A stretch of 64,000 nucleotides of DNA from an uncultured bacterium (GTDB taxonomy: Bacteria; Gemmatimonadota; Gemmatimonadetes; Longimicrobiales; RSA9), in assembly GCA_937889645.1 (NCBI GenBank), contig CALBZE010000068.1:1-64000 (forward strand). The letters run 5' to 3'. The notes below the pieces were generated by a model, which searched no databases, had not been told where the DNA came from, and saw nothing but the letters and a program-made list of their open reading frames with translations. Every line of letters starts with the position of its first letter. Positions within the stretch are counted from its first letter, which is position 1. Shown here one piece after another: positions 57,103-64,000 of the stretch. The translations under genes were made by a program, and so were the position numbers.

Positions 57103-58463
57103 GCGTCGTTCATTCCGTAACGGTTGAGTTTGCGATAGAGCGTCGACGGATCGATCCCGAGGACCTCGGCCGCGCGCGCCTTGTTGCCGCCCTCGGTCTT
57201 GAGGACCCAGAAGATGTAGGCGCGCTCGATGACCTCGAGCGTCGGGTTCGCAGGCGGCTTCTCGGAGACGAGCGGCTCCGGCTGGCGTTCGACGACGCGG
57301 GCCGGCAGCTCCGCGGGCGTGAGGACGTCGCCGTCGCAGAGGACGGCCGCGCGCTCGAGCGCGTTCTCGAGCTCGCGGACGTTGCCGGGCCAGTCGTAGC
57401 TCTGGAGCGATGCCATCGCCTCGGGCGAGACCTTGAGGGGCTGCTCCGAGCCGGTCCGCTCCGCGAGCACGCGCAAGAAGTGCTCGGTCAGGAGTGGGAT
57501 GTCGTCGCGGCGGTCGCGCAGCGGCGGAAGGTGCAGCGTGATCACGTTCAGGCGGTAGTACAGGTCGCTCCGGAACGTGCCGCGGCGGATCTCCTGCTCG
57601 AGGTCGCGGTTGGTCGCCGCGACGATGCGGACGTCGATCGGCACGGGCTCTGTCGCGCCGACGGGGACGACTTCGCGCTCCTGCAGCGCTCTGAGCATCT
57701 TGACCTGGAGCGCGGGCGACATCTCGCCGACCTCGTCGAGGAAGAAGGTTCCGCCCCTCGCCGCGACGAGCAGGCCCTCCTTGTCGCGGACCGCGCCGGT
57801 GAAGCTGCCCTTGACGTGGCCGAAGAGCTCGGACTCGAGGAGAGTCTCGGGGAGCGCGCCGCAGTTGATCGAGACGAACGGCCCGCCCTCGCGCTCCGAG
57901 AGCGCGTGGATGTAGCGCGCCAGGATCTCCTTCCCGGTGCCGCTCTCACCGGTGATCAGGACCGTCGAATCCGTGGGCGCTACAGTTTCGGCGAGATTGA
58001 GCACTTCCATGAACGCGCGATTGCGCCCGACGGGCCGGCCGGCCGTAGAGCGGTCGCGGCGCCGGATCTCGCGGCGCAGCGCGCGGTTCTCGCGCTTCAG
58101 CTCGCGTGTTTCGGCGGCCCGGCGGCAGAGCGCGACGAGCTCGCCGTTCACGAACGGCTTCTGCAGGTAGTAGAACGCGCCCTGGTTCACGGCCTGGACC
58201 GCGGACTGGAGCGATGCCTGCGCCGTCATCAGGATGACCGGCGTCTCCGGGTCCCGCTCGCGGATCTGCGCCAGGAGATCGAGGCCGGTCACGCCGGGCA
58301 TGCGGATGTCCGTCAGGACGACGTCCGGCGACGCCTCCTCGAAGCGCTCGAGCGCCTCGCGGCCGCTCTTCGCGACCGTGACGTCGAAACCTTCGCCCCG
58401 CAACAGGATCTGGAGCGTGTCGAGGATCGATACTTCGTCGTCGACGACCAGTACGCTGGGCAT
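57099..58463 (-). CDS. pilR: PilR-like sigma-54-dependent response regulator
   Basis: The 454-residue protein has a full receiver (DDEVS near the N-terminus, Asp in VLTDIRMPG, lysine in YLQKPF), AAA+ and Fis-type HTH ([20 protein letters not shown]). Walker A is GESGTGKEI. The sigma-54 contact loop reads GSFTGA in [16 protein letters not shown]. As I recall, PilR proteins also have Ser at this position, which supports the name. It lies three bases after the kinase stop. PilR activates major pilin transcription from sigma-54 promoters in Pseudomonas and Myxococcus. Confidence 0.8.
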   Translation of the reverse strand: MPSVLVVDDEVSILDTLQILLRGEGFDVTVAKSGREALERFEEASPDVVLTDIRMPGVTGLDLLAQIRERDPETPVILMTAQASLQSAVQAVNQGAFYYLQKPFVNGELVALCRRAAETRELKRENRALRREIRRRDRSTAGRPVGRNRAFMEVLNLAETVAPTDSTVLITGESGTGKEILARYIHALSEREGGPFVSINCGALPETLLESELFGHVKGSFTGAVRDKEGLLVAARGGTFFLDEVGEMSPALQVKMLRALQEREVVPVGATEPVPIDVRIVAATNRDLEQEIRRGTFRSDLYYRLNVITLHLPPLRDRRDDIPLLTEHFLRVLAERTGSEQPLKVSPEAMASLQSYDWPGNVRELENALERAAVLCDGDVLTPAELPARVVERQPEPLVSEKPPANPTLEVIERAYIFWVLKTEGGNKARAAEVLGIDPSTLYRKLNRYGMNDA

Positions 58464-58466
58464 ATG

Positions 58467-60113
58467 CTACTCGCTCACTTCGCCGTAAGCGGGCAGGTAG
58501 ACGGTGAAGCTGGCGCCACGACCCTCTCCGCCATCCACCATGATCGCGCCACCGTGGGCCTCGACCGCACGGTGGACGACGGAGAGCCCCAGCCCTGTCC
58601 CGCCCTGCCGCGTCGTGAAGAACGGGTCGAATATTCGTGGGACGACGTCGGCCGCGATCCCGGGCCCGTCGTCGCTCACGACCAGCCGGATCCTCGGGAG
58701 CGACGCCAGCTCGGGCGGCACGTCCGCGGCGGCCGCACGCTCGAGGCGGACGCGGACGCCGCCGTCGGGTCCGGCGTGCTGCACCGCGTTCAGGATCAGG
58801 TTGAACACGGCCCGGTGCAGCAGGTCCTCGTCCCCTTCGACCGGGAGCGCGGCGCCGGGGCGCGTGAACTCGATGCGCGCGCCCTCCGCCCCGTCGGGGT
58901 GCTGCTTGACCAGGTTGATCGCCTCTTCCGTCACGCCGACCAGGTCGACCACCTCGCGCTGGCGCAACGTGACCCAACTGAACTCGATGAAGGCCGAGAG
59001 GAGCCGGCTGAGCCGGTCGGATTCGGCCAGGACAAGCCGCTCGAGGACGGTCCGGTCCACCTCGGCGACGCGTCCTCCGGCCAGCTGTTCGACCGCGCTG
59101 CGGATCGACGCCAGCGGGTTCTTGATCTCGTGCGCGAGCGACGCGGCGAGCTCCGCGACGGCCTGCAGCCGCGCGGCGCGGCGATTAAGCTCCTCGGCCC
59201 GCTTGCCGTCGGTCACGTCCTGGATCACCGCGGTCACCCACGGCGCCGCGTCGCCTTCCCGCTCCAGCACCGTCGTGCGTACGCCGACGACCCGCTCGGC
59301 CGCGGCACCCCCCGGGCCCTCGCCCCACCCGGCGACCCGCGTCTCGTACCACCGCACCGGAACCCGGGTCTCGGCCGTCCGGGCGATCAACTTCCCCAAC
59401 CCGGGTGCCCGCTGCTCGAGCTCGTCGACCGCCGGCTGGCCCAACCGCCGCGCTCCGTCCAGGGCCAGGAGCGATTCCGCCGCGCGGTTCATGTATGCCA
59501 GCCGACCGTCGCCATCCACCATCACCACACCCGTGTCGATCGCATCGAGCACGTCGTCGGTGTCCAGCCGGAGCTGCCTCAGCTCCGACTCGATGGCGCC
59601 CAACGCGGTCCCGGCCTGCCGCAGACGGTCGCCCAGGTACCCCGTCACCAGCGCCATGACGCCGAAGAGGCCGGTCTGGATCAGGACCGTCCCCTGCGGG
59701 TCTACCGCGTGCCCCCACACGACGTCCGCGATGTAGAGGATGCTCGCCAGACCGCCCACCAGGACGCCGCCAGGAAGCGGCAGCAGCAGCGCGCCGGCGG
59801 CGATCACCACAATGTAGAGCGGCGCGAAGTCGCTCTGGCCGCCGCCGGTCAGGTGCACCACCGCCGTGACGACCAGCACGTCGAAGATCACCTGCCCGTA
59901 GAGGAAGTTCTTCCCGGGCTCCCGCCGGAGCAGGTGCGTGTACCAGACGCTGAAGAGATTGAAACCGATCGTGAGCAGCAGCACCAGCGTCGCCAGGAGC
60001 GTGACCTCCGGCTCCGCATGGCGCCACACCAGCAGTACACCCGCGAAAATGCCCGCCGTCAGGGTCAGTCGACCCAGATACAGCCAGCGCAGCAGCCGCG
60101 ACGGATGCACCAT
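58467..60113 (-). CDS. pilS: PilS-like membrane sensor histidine kinase
   Basis: This 548-residue kinase has six N-terminal helices (about 8-165) in the PilS arrangement, including LYLGRLTLTAGIFAGVLL and FAPLYIVVIAAGALLLPLP. A PAS domain follows (DVLDAIDTGVVMVDGDGRLA). HisKA has ELAASLAHEIKNPLASIRS, and HATPase has VVSDDGPGIA and GGTGLGLSVVHRAVEAHGG. ATG 60113 places the first helix at the N-terminus; the longer frame to 60278 crosses the intergenic hairpin. In other species PilS controls PilR by sensing pilin in the membrane. Confidence 0.8.
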   Translation of the reverse strand: MVHPSRLLRWLYLGRLTLTAGIFAGVLLVWRHAEPEVTLLATLVLLLTIGFNLFSVWYTHLLRREPGKNFLYGQVIFDVLVVTAVVHLTGGGQSDFAPLYIVVIAAGALLLPLPGGVLVGGLASILYIADVVWGHAVDPQGTVLIQTGLFGVMALVTGYLGDRLRQAGTALGAIESELRQLRLDTDDVLDAIDTGVVMVDGDGRLAYMNRAAESLLALDGARRLGQPAVDELEQRAPGLGKLIARTAETRVPVRWYETRVAGWGEGPGGAAAERVVGVRTTVLEREGDAAPWVTAVIQDVTDGKRAEELNRRAARLQAVAELAASLAHEIKNPLASIRSAVEQLAGGRVAEVDRTVLERLVLAESDRLSRLLSAFIEFSWVTLRQREVVDLVGVTEEAINLVKQHPDGAEGARIEFTRPGAALPVEGDEDLLHRAVFNLILNAVQHAGPDGGVRVRLERAAAADVPPELASLPRIRLVVSDDGPGIAADVVPRIFDPFFTTRQGGTGLGLSVVHRAVEAHGGAIMVDGGEGRGASFTVYLPAYGEVSE

Positions 60114-60147
60114 GGCGCACGAACGTGGTTGATCGTTCCGGGAGAGC

Positions 60148-60166
60148 GCCGGCCGTTTCGGCCGGC
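60148..60166. other. Hairpin upstream of the pilS-like gene
   Basis: GCCGGCCG and CGGCCGGC form a perfect 8-bp stem with a 3-base loop, 35 bases before the pilS-like start in the divergent intergenic region. A leader role is possible. Confidence 0.4.
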
Positions 60167-60199
60167 CACGGCGGGACGCGCCCAAGGTAATGCGACAGA

Positions 60200-60210
60200 T
60201 TGCACCTTGC
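60200..60210. promoter_or_regulatory. TTGCANNTTGC motif in the pilS/ATP-grasp intergenic region
   Basis: TTGCACCTTGC matches the 11-mer repeated upstream of pilin copy 2. Further TTGCAA sequences lie at 60223-60228 and 60273-60278. The site is about 90 bases from the pilS-like start and 125 from the divergent ATP-grasp start. Confidence 0.4.
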
Positions 60211-60333
60211 AAGAGAGTCGCGTTGCAATTCACTAGGGGCGAGGAGTCGAGGGGCCGGGTGCGGCGCGAACGTTGCAACCGTTGGGCGCCGTCGTGGCAT
60301 GGCGGGGCTGCGGAGCGAACGCGGAGACGTGGA

Positions 60334-61386
60334 GTGGACGTCGTACGAACGCGATCGGGGCGACCGGGGACGATCGACCTGGCCGTGGGGCAGAGGGAGG
60401 ATGGGGGGGCGTTCTGCCGGTGGGTGAGGGAGGCGTGCGCGGTCCGCGGGCTGACGTGCGAGGTGCTGCACGAGGGGGTGGTGAAGGACGCGTGGTCGGC
60501 GGTGAGGGCGGGGGAGGTGCGAATCGGGACGCTGCTGGACCTGACGGCGCTGTGGTGGCACGACGAGGATCCGTACGTGCAGCTGTGCTATGCGGTGAAG
60601 GATGCGGGCGGGCGGGTGATCGACGACCCGGACGCGGCGATGATGGCCGACCACAAGGCCGTATCGCATCACCGTCTGGAGCGGGCAGGGATCCCGGTAC
60701 CGCCGACGGTGGTGCTGCGGCGGTGGGAGCCGGACCGGGAGCTGACGGCGGCGGAGCGGAGCGTGGTCGGGGAGCGGGTGGTGATCAAGCCGGCGCGGGG
60801 GTGGGGGTGGAAGGGGGTGGTGCTGGGCTCGAGGGGGGACCTCGCGTCGGTCGCGCGGGCGCGGGATTTCGACCGGACCGACGACTTCCTGGTGCAGCGG
60901 CAGGTGGCGTGGGCGACGCTGCACGGCGACGACGGCGCCCCCCGCCCCGGGTGGTGGCGGGTCTATTACGTGTTCGGCGAGGTGATCCCGTGCTGGTGGC
61001 ATCCGGAGAACGGCGAGTACCGGCAGGTCAGCCTGCGCGAGTTGTGGATGCACGACCTGCTGCCGCTGGCGCGGCTGGCGACGGAGATCGCGCGCCTCAC
61101 GCACATGGACTTCTTCTCGACCGAGATCTGCATGGCGGACGAGCGTGCCGGGAACGAAACGCCGTACCAGGCGCGGGGCCGGCCGTTCTATGTGATCGAC
61201 TACGTGAACGACCAGTGCGACCTGCGGTGCCGGAGCGAGTGCGACGCCGCGCCGCCGGACGCAGTGGTGTGGCACCTGGCGGAACGGTTCGCCGACGTGG
61301 CGTGGCGGCATAAGCACGGGTTGCCGGTGGGGGAGAGCCGGTCGATCTGGTTGCGGAAGGCGCCGGATTCCGATCCGACGGTGTGA
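60334..61386 (+). CDS. ATP-grasp domain protein of unknown function
   Basis: This protein of about 350 residues has ATP-grasp features: a lysine in VVIKPARGWGWKGVVLG, the acidic segment VYYVFGEVIPCWWH, and the metal-binding end FYVIDYVNDQCDLRCRSEC. It may be a carboxylate-amine ligase of the RimK type; the substrate is unknown. GTG 60334 is preceded by GGAG eight bases upstream; the frame is open to 60190. Unlike its neighbours it is on the plus strand, divergent from the pilS-like gene. No precursor peptide gene was seen beside it. Confidence 0.72.
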   Translation: MDVVRTRSGRPGTIDLAVGQREDGGAFCRWVREACAVRGLTCEVLHEGVVKDAWSAVRAGEVRIGTLLDLTALWWHDEDPYVQLCYAVKDAGGRVIDDPDAAMMADHKAVSHHRLERAGIPVPPTVVLRRWEPDRELTAAERSVVGERVVIKPARGWGWKGVVLGSRGDLASVARARDFDRTDDFLVQRQVAWATLHGDDGAPRPGWWRVYYVFGEVIPCWWHPENGEYRQVSLRELWMHDLLPLARLATEIARLTHMDFFSTEICMADERAGNETPYQARGRPFYVIDYVNDQCDLRCRSECDAAPPDAVVWHLAERFADVAWRHKHGLPVGESRSIWLRKAPDSDPTV

Positions 61387-61440
61387 CGGGGGGCGCCCGG
61401 GGCGGTCGGGGGCGGCGGCTTTCGGAGGCGGGGGGCGGTG

Positions 61441-61470
61441 GTTCGCGGTGGTTCGCGGTGGTTCGCGGTG
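61441..61470. repeat. Tandem 10-bp repeat GTTCGCGGTG, three perfect copies
   Basis: Three identical 10-base units lie 54 bases after the ATP-grasp stop, with degenerate copies on both sides (61431-61440 and 61471-61480). This is part of a 672-base non-coding stretch rich in short G-rich repeats. Confidence 0.85.
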
Positions 61471-61582
61471 GTCCGCCGCGCGCGTGTGGCGGCGGTCGGT
61501 GTGTGTCGGTGTCGGTCGGCGGCGGTCGGCCGATCATGTGGCGGCGGACGGCCGTGCCGAAAGTAAACCACACCGTACAGTT

Positions 61583-61632
61583 TACTAATGAGTTTCGCGC
61601 CTCCGGTTACTAATGAGTTTCGCGCCTCCGGA
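61583..61632. repeat. Perfect 25-bp tandem duplication
   Basis: A 25-base unit (from TTACTAATGAGTTTCG to GCCTCCGG) occurs twice without mismatch at 61583-61607 and 61608-61632. Immediately upstream AGTAAAC (61563-61569) and GTTTACT (61581-61587) form an inverted repeat. The stretch is AT-richer than its surroundings. Confidence 0.9.
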
Positions 61633-61796
61633 CGGCTGCGTCCCCGCGCTCGACGGCTGCGACCCCGCTCTCGGCGGCTGATTTTCCGCCTTCGTCGGTT
61701 GCTATCCCGCTCCCGACGGCTGCGTCCCCGCCTTCGTCGACTACTTCCTCGCTTTCGCCGGCTGCGGCCCCCGCTTTCGTCGGCTGCTTTTCGGCA
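61632..61796. repeat. Degenerate 21-bp tandem array, about 7.8 units
   Basis: Units related to GACGGCTGCGTCCCCGCTC begin at 61632, 61653, 61674, 61695, 61716, 61737, 61758 and 61780, with one 22-base unit. Frames on both strands stay open across it and would give Arg-rich heptads such as RRLRPRS, but they have no start with a ribosome site. There are no spacers, so it is not a CRISPR. It probably does not encode protein. Confidence 0.8.
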
Positions 61797-61944
61797 CGGG
61801 CGGCGCGCGTCGCGCCGTCGGCCCGGGTGTGTCGGGGCGGCAGGTTGTGTAGGTGGGGAGGTTAGGGTGGCAGGGTGGGGTGCGGGGGTGGCGGACGGGC
61901 GTGCCGCGGGGGCAGCGGTGGGTTGTACTTCTGGCAAAGTGGGT

Positions 61945-61960
61945 GGGCACGGGCGGTGCT
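61945..61960 (+). promoter_or_regulatory. Sigma-54-type promoter of hsp20
   Basis: GGGCACG-GGCG-GTGCT differs from TGGCACG-N4-TTGCW at only two specified positions and keeps the GG and GC with exact spacing. Predicted start of transcription is near 61971, with a leader of about 88 bases. Confidence 0.6.
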
Positions 61961-62058
61961 ACTGCACGCGAGGCGGGTTGCGTGGGCGACGATTCGCGAG
62001 ACGCCCGCGCGGGTGGTCCGAAAGGGGTTCCCGAACCGCATACGCAGGAGGTGTGACG

Positions 62059-62532
62059 ATGATGTCGCTGACGCCGATCAACCGTCTCCGTGCGCTGGAT
62101 GTGTTCTCCGATTTGACGCGCCAGCTGGAGCGGCTCTTCGAGGAGGTGCACGGCAACTGGCCGGAGCCGTTCGCGTCCGTCGGTGAGGCGTGGATCCCGC
62201 CGATGGATGTCGTGGAGACGGACGACGAGATCCGCTGCACGATCGAGATGCCGGGAGTCTCGAAGGAGAACCTGGAAGTAGCCGTCCAGGACCGGACGCT
62301 GCGAATTTCCGGGACGAAGATGGCGGAGCACGAGGAGGGTGGAGGCACGGCGTTCCGCCGCATCGAGCGGCGCTTCGGGCGCTTCGCGCGTCATCTGCGG
62401 CTGCCGGACCGGGTCGACATCGACCGGATCACGGCGAACTACGAGAACGGCGTCCTGACGCTGATCCTGCCGAAGTCGGAATCGGCGCGGGCGCGGCAGA
62501 TCCCGGTAACGACGTCGGACGAGACGAAGTGA
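62059..62532 (+). CDS. Hsp20 small heat-shock protein
   Basis: This 157-residue alpha-crystallin-type holdase has a short N-terminal arm, a core domain from PMDVVETDDEIRCTIEMPGV to about residue 143 and a brief C-terminal tail. The core shows PGVSKENLEVAV, the LRISG strand and the conserved YENGVLTLILPK. AGGAGG lies seven bases before ATG 62059; the open frame extending upstream over the repeats has no support. A strong hairpin follows. It prevents aggregation of unfolded proteins under heat or desiccation. Confidence 0.95.
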   Translation: MMSLTPINRLRALDVFSDLTRQLERLFEEVHGNWPEPFASVGEAWIPPMDVVETDDEIRCTIEMPGVSKENLEVAVQDRTLRISGTKMAEHEEGGGTAFRRIERRFGRFARHLRLPDRVDIDRITANYENGVLTLILPKSESARARQIPVTTSDETK

Positions 62533-62573
62533 ACGGGACTACGACGTCGCCTAAAAGAATGATCTCCCCGCGT

Positions 62574-62605
62574 CGGCCCCGGCGTATTGCCGGGGCCGTT
62601 CGCGT
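62574..62605. terminator. Bidirectional terminator between hsp20 and the AIM24-type gene
   Basis: CGGCCCCGGC and GCCGGGGCCG form a perfect 10-bp stem with loop GTATT, followed by TTCGCG on the plus strand. It lies between two convergent genes and could serve both. Confidence 0.75.
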
Positions 62606-62611
62606 TTCGTC

Positions 62612-63385
62612 TCAGAACCGGCGATCCCCCTGGAGGAGCCCGCCGAGGAGGTCTGCGCCGAACCCGGCGACGCCCGTCTTCTCGTCGCGGGCCTGGAAGC
62701 GGGCGGCCGCCATGATGCGGTCGGCCAGTCGCGAGAACGGGAGGCTCTGGAGGTAGACGGGACCGGGCCCGGTCAACGTCGCGAGGAACAGACCCTCGCC
62801 GCCGAAGAGCGCGTTCTTGAAGCCGCCGATGAACTGGATGTCATAGTCGACGCTCGGCGAGAAGCCGACAATGCAACCGGTATCGACGCGGATCTTCTCG
62901 CCGGCAGCGAGGTCCTTGCGAATGACGGTTCCGCCCGCGTGGATGAAGGCCATGCCATCGCCGGTGAGGCGCTGGAGGATGAAGCCCTCACCGCCGAAGA
63001 GGCCGGCGCCGAGCCGCCGCGTGAAGGCGACCTCGATGTCGATGCCCTTGGCGGCGCAGAGGAACGCGTCCTTCTGGCACAGGAACGAGCCGCCCATCTG
63101 GGCCAGGTCGATCGGAATGATCTTCCCGGGGTAAGGCGCGGCGAAGCCGACGTACCCCTTTCCCTTCCCCGTGTGGACGAAGGTGGTGATGAAGAAGCTC
63201 TCGCCGGTCAGCATGCGCTTGAAGCCCTGGAACACGCCGCCGCCGGTCGAGGTTTGGAGCTCGATCCCCGGCCCCATGTACGTCATGGCGCCGGCCTCGG
63301 CACGGACGCCCTCGCCCGGGTCCAGCTCGATCTCCACGAGCTGCATGTCATCGCCGTGGATGGTGTAGTCGATCACATCTGCCAC
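62612..63385 (-). CDS. AIM24/TIGR00266-family protein
   Basis: This 257-residue protein has the family's triple beta-sandwich pattern with repeated glycine-rich turns: [54 protein letters not shown] and [17 protein letters not shown]. The family is widespread in bacteria but its role is uncertain; the yeast relative Aim24 affects mitochondrial membrane structure. The start is GTG 63385, preceded by GGGAGG. It is convergent with hsp20 and seems to be a single-gene unit. Confidence 0.85.
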   Translation of the reverse strand: MADVIDYTIHGDDMQLVEIELDPGEGVRAEAGAMTYMGPGIELQTSTGGGVFQGFKRMLTGESFFITTFVHTGKGKGYVGFAAPYPGKIIPIDLAQMGGSFLCQKDAFLCAAKGIDIEVAFTRRLGAGLFGGEGFILQRLTGDGMAFIHAGGTVIRKDLAAGEKIRVDTGCIVGFSPSVDYDIQFIGGFKNALFGGEGLFLATLTGPGPVYLQSLPFSRLADRIMAAARFQARDEKTGVAGFGADLLGGLLQGDRRF

Positions 63386-63695
63386 TGTGGCCTCCCACTG
63401 GGGTATGGTCGAATGATCGGCGCTCGTGGTTTGCCCTTCGGCGGTCACCGGGGTAAGATCGACGGGCGCCACGTCCGAACGGGATGGGTACGTGCATGGT
63501 GACCGGCGCGTCAAGGTTCTTGGGCGGTATGAGTGGCAAGGGCGCGTGCCGACGTGAGCACCGGTGGCGCGGGCCGACGGCGCTGCGGCCGGGAGCCGGC
63601 AACCCCCTGGCCTTGCGTGGGCGTTGACGCCGGGCGAATCTCCACTGTTTTGCGACGTCCGTGGTCGCCGTGTCGGGCGAACCACGACGGGATAG
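63386..63695. other. Intergenic stretch with no recognised element
   Basis: This 310-base gap lies between two divergent genes and must hold both promoters. No -35/-10 pair with proper spacing, no sigma-54 element, no hairpin with T-run and no RNA gene was recognised. Open frames here lack ribosome sites and family features. Confidence 0.5.
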
Positions 63696-64000
63696 GTGCT
63701 CGAGGTGTACGCGAACGTGCAGTCGAATCCGGAAGAACTGAGCCCGAAGCGCTTCGTGCGCTTGATCGGTCGGGCGCTGCTGTTGCGGTGCCCGCATTGC
63801 GGCCGCGGGACCCTGTTCTCGTCGTGGCTCCGCATGCGCCGGACCTGCCCGGTCTGTCGGCTGAAGCTCGACCGCGGCGAGGAGGACAATTTCATCGGCG
63901 GCTATCTGATCAACTTCATCGTCGCGGAGCTGATCGTGGTGTTCGGCGTGGTCGCCGCCGTGCTGGCGACGTGGCCGGACGTGCCGTGGGACGGGATCAT
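63696..64000 (+). CDS. DUF983-type zinc-ribbon membrane protein, N-terminal part
   Basis: The frame runs off the right edge after about 101 residues. It has a CPHC...CPVC pair ([14 protein letters not shown] and [12 protein letters not shown]), then [20 protein letters not shown], where a membrane helix begins. This is the layout of DUF983 proteins, small membrane proteins often near respiratory genes. The start is either GTG 63696 (after GGGATAG) or GTG 63705; the first is shown. Confidence 0.75.
   Translation, partial: MLEVYANVQSNPEELSPKRFVRLIGRALLLRCPHCGRGTLFSSWLRMRRTCPVCRLKLDRGEEDNFIGGYLINFIVAELIVVFGVVAAVLATWPDVPWDGI

Noticed and set aside
56991..60236. A 1081-residue plus-strand open frame opposite the pilS/pilR-like genes
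   Set aside because: Both minus-strand genes have full domain sets; the opposite frame is Arg/Asp/Val-rich shadow sequence typical of high-GC codon bias.
61632..61796. CRISPR array
   Set aside because: Units are contiguous without unique spacers, are degenerate, and no cas genes are present.
61200..61937. A minus-strand Arg/Ser-rich open frame over the 21-bp array
   Set aside because: The heptad pattern is a result of the 21-base period being divisible by three; it overlaps the ATP-grasp gene and has no start signal.

Overview
The window is high-GC (roughly two-thirds G+C) bacterial chromosome with no sign of insertion sequences, prophage or CRISPR. Type IV pilus genes without a Proteobacteria-like layout, several sigma-54-dependent regulators, GTG/TTG starts, Gram-negative lipoproteins and a secretin suggest a diderm such as a Gemmatimonadota member. 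That assignment is inference from gene content only; no rRNA or other taxonomic marker is present.

Left part (1-9830): an imuA-imuB-like translesion pair runs leftward off the edge. A plus-strand proteostasis block follows: dnaK, an HtrA/DegP protease, tRNA-Leu(UAG), tig, clpP, clpX, the ribosome-assembly GTPase gene engB/ysxC and a small lipoprotein gene. From 9805 to 60113 every gene is on the minus strand. In transcription order from right to left, the central housekeeping block is aroC, aroK, topA, trmFO, xerC, hslV, hslU, argF, gcvT, mogA and a sigma-54 activator with a degenerate receiver domain. Its topA-trmFO-xerC-hslV-hslU core has the same order as in Firmicutes.

Pilus part (23.0-42 kb): pilM-N-O-P-Q has its own sigma-70-type promoter and is followed by a large beta-propeller-like lipoprotein gene. 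Two complete minor-pseudopilin cassettes (GspH/FimT, PilV, PilW, PilX types) lie in tandem. Next come a sensor kinase/NtrC-type regulator pair and two paralogous major pilin genes. Each pilin gene has a -24/-12 (sigma-54) promoter, and one is followed 16 bases later by a membrane glycosyltransferase gene.

Glycan part (42-60 kb): a run of mostly overlapping genes encodes a PilS/PilR-like two-component pair, two GT2 enzymes plus a rhamnosyltransferase-like GT2, RfbD, a methyltransferase, a flippase, three GT4 enzymes and three GT-C membrane proteins. One of the GT-C proteins is TMTC-like with TPR repeats. The pilS/pilR-like pair heads this run and the pilins lie at its far end, so the layout suggests that pilus expression and surface or pilin glycosylation are linked.

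Right part (60.3-64 kb): a divergent ATP-grasp gene, a repeat-rich non-coding stretch with a 21-bp tandem array, an Hsp20 gene, an AIM24/TIGR00266-type gene and a truncated DUF983-type gene. The dnaK and hsp20 genes both carry good matches to the sigma-54 promoter consensus with exact spacing. Together with the pilin promoters and three sigma-54 activators, this suggests that sigma-54 controls both pili and part of the heat-shock response here. Genes are named from recognisable motifs only; no database search was run.
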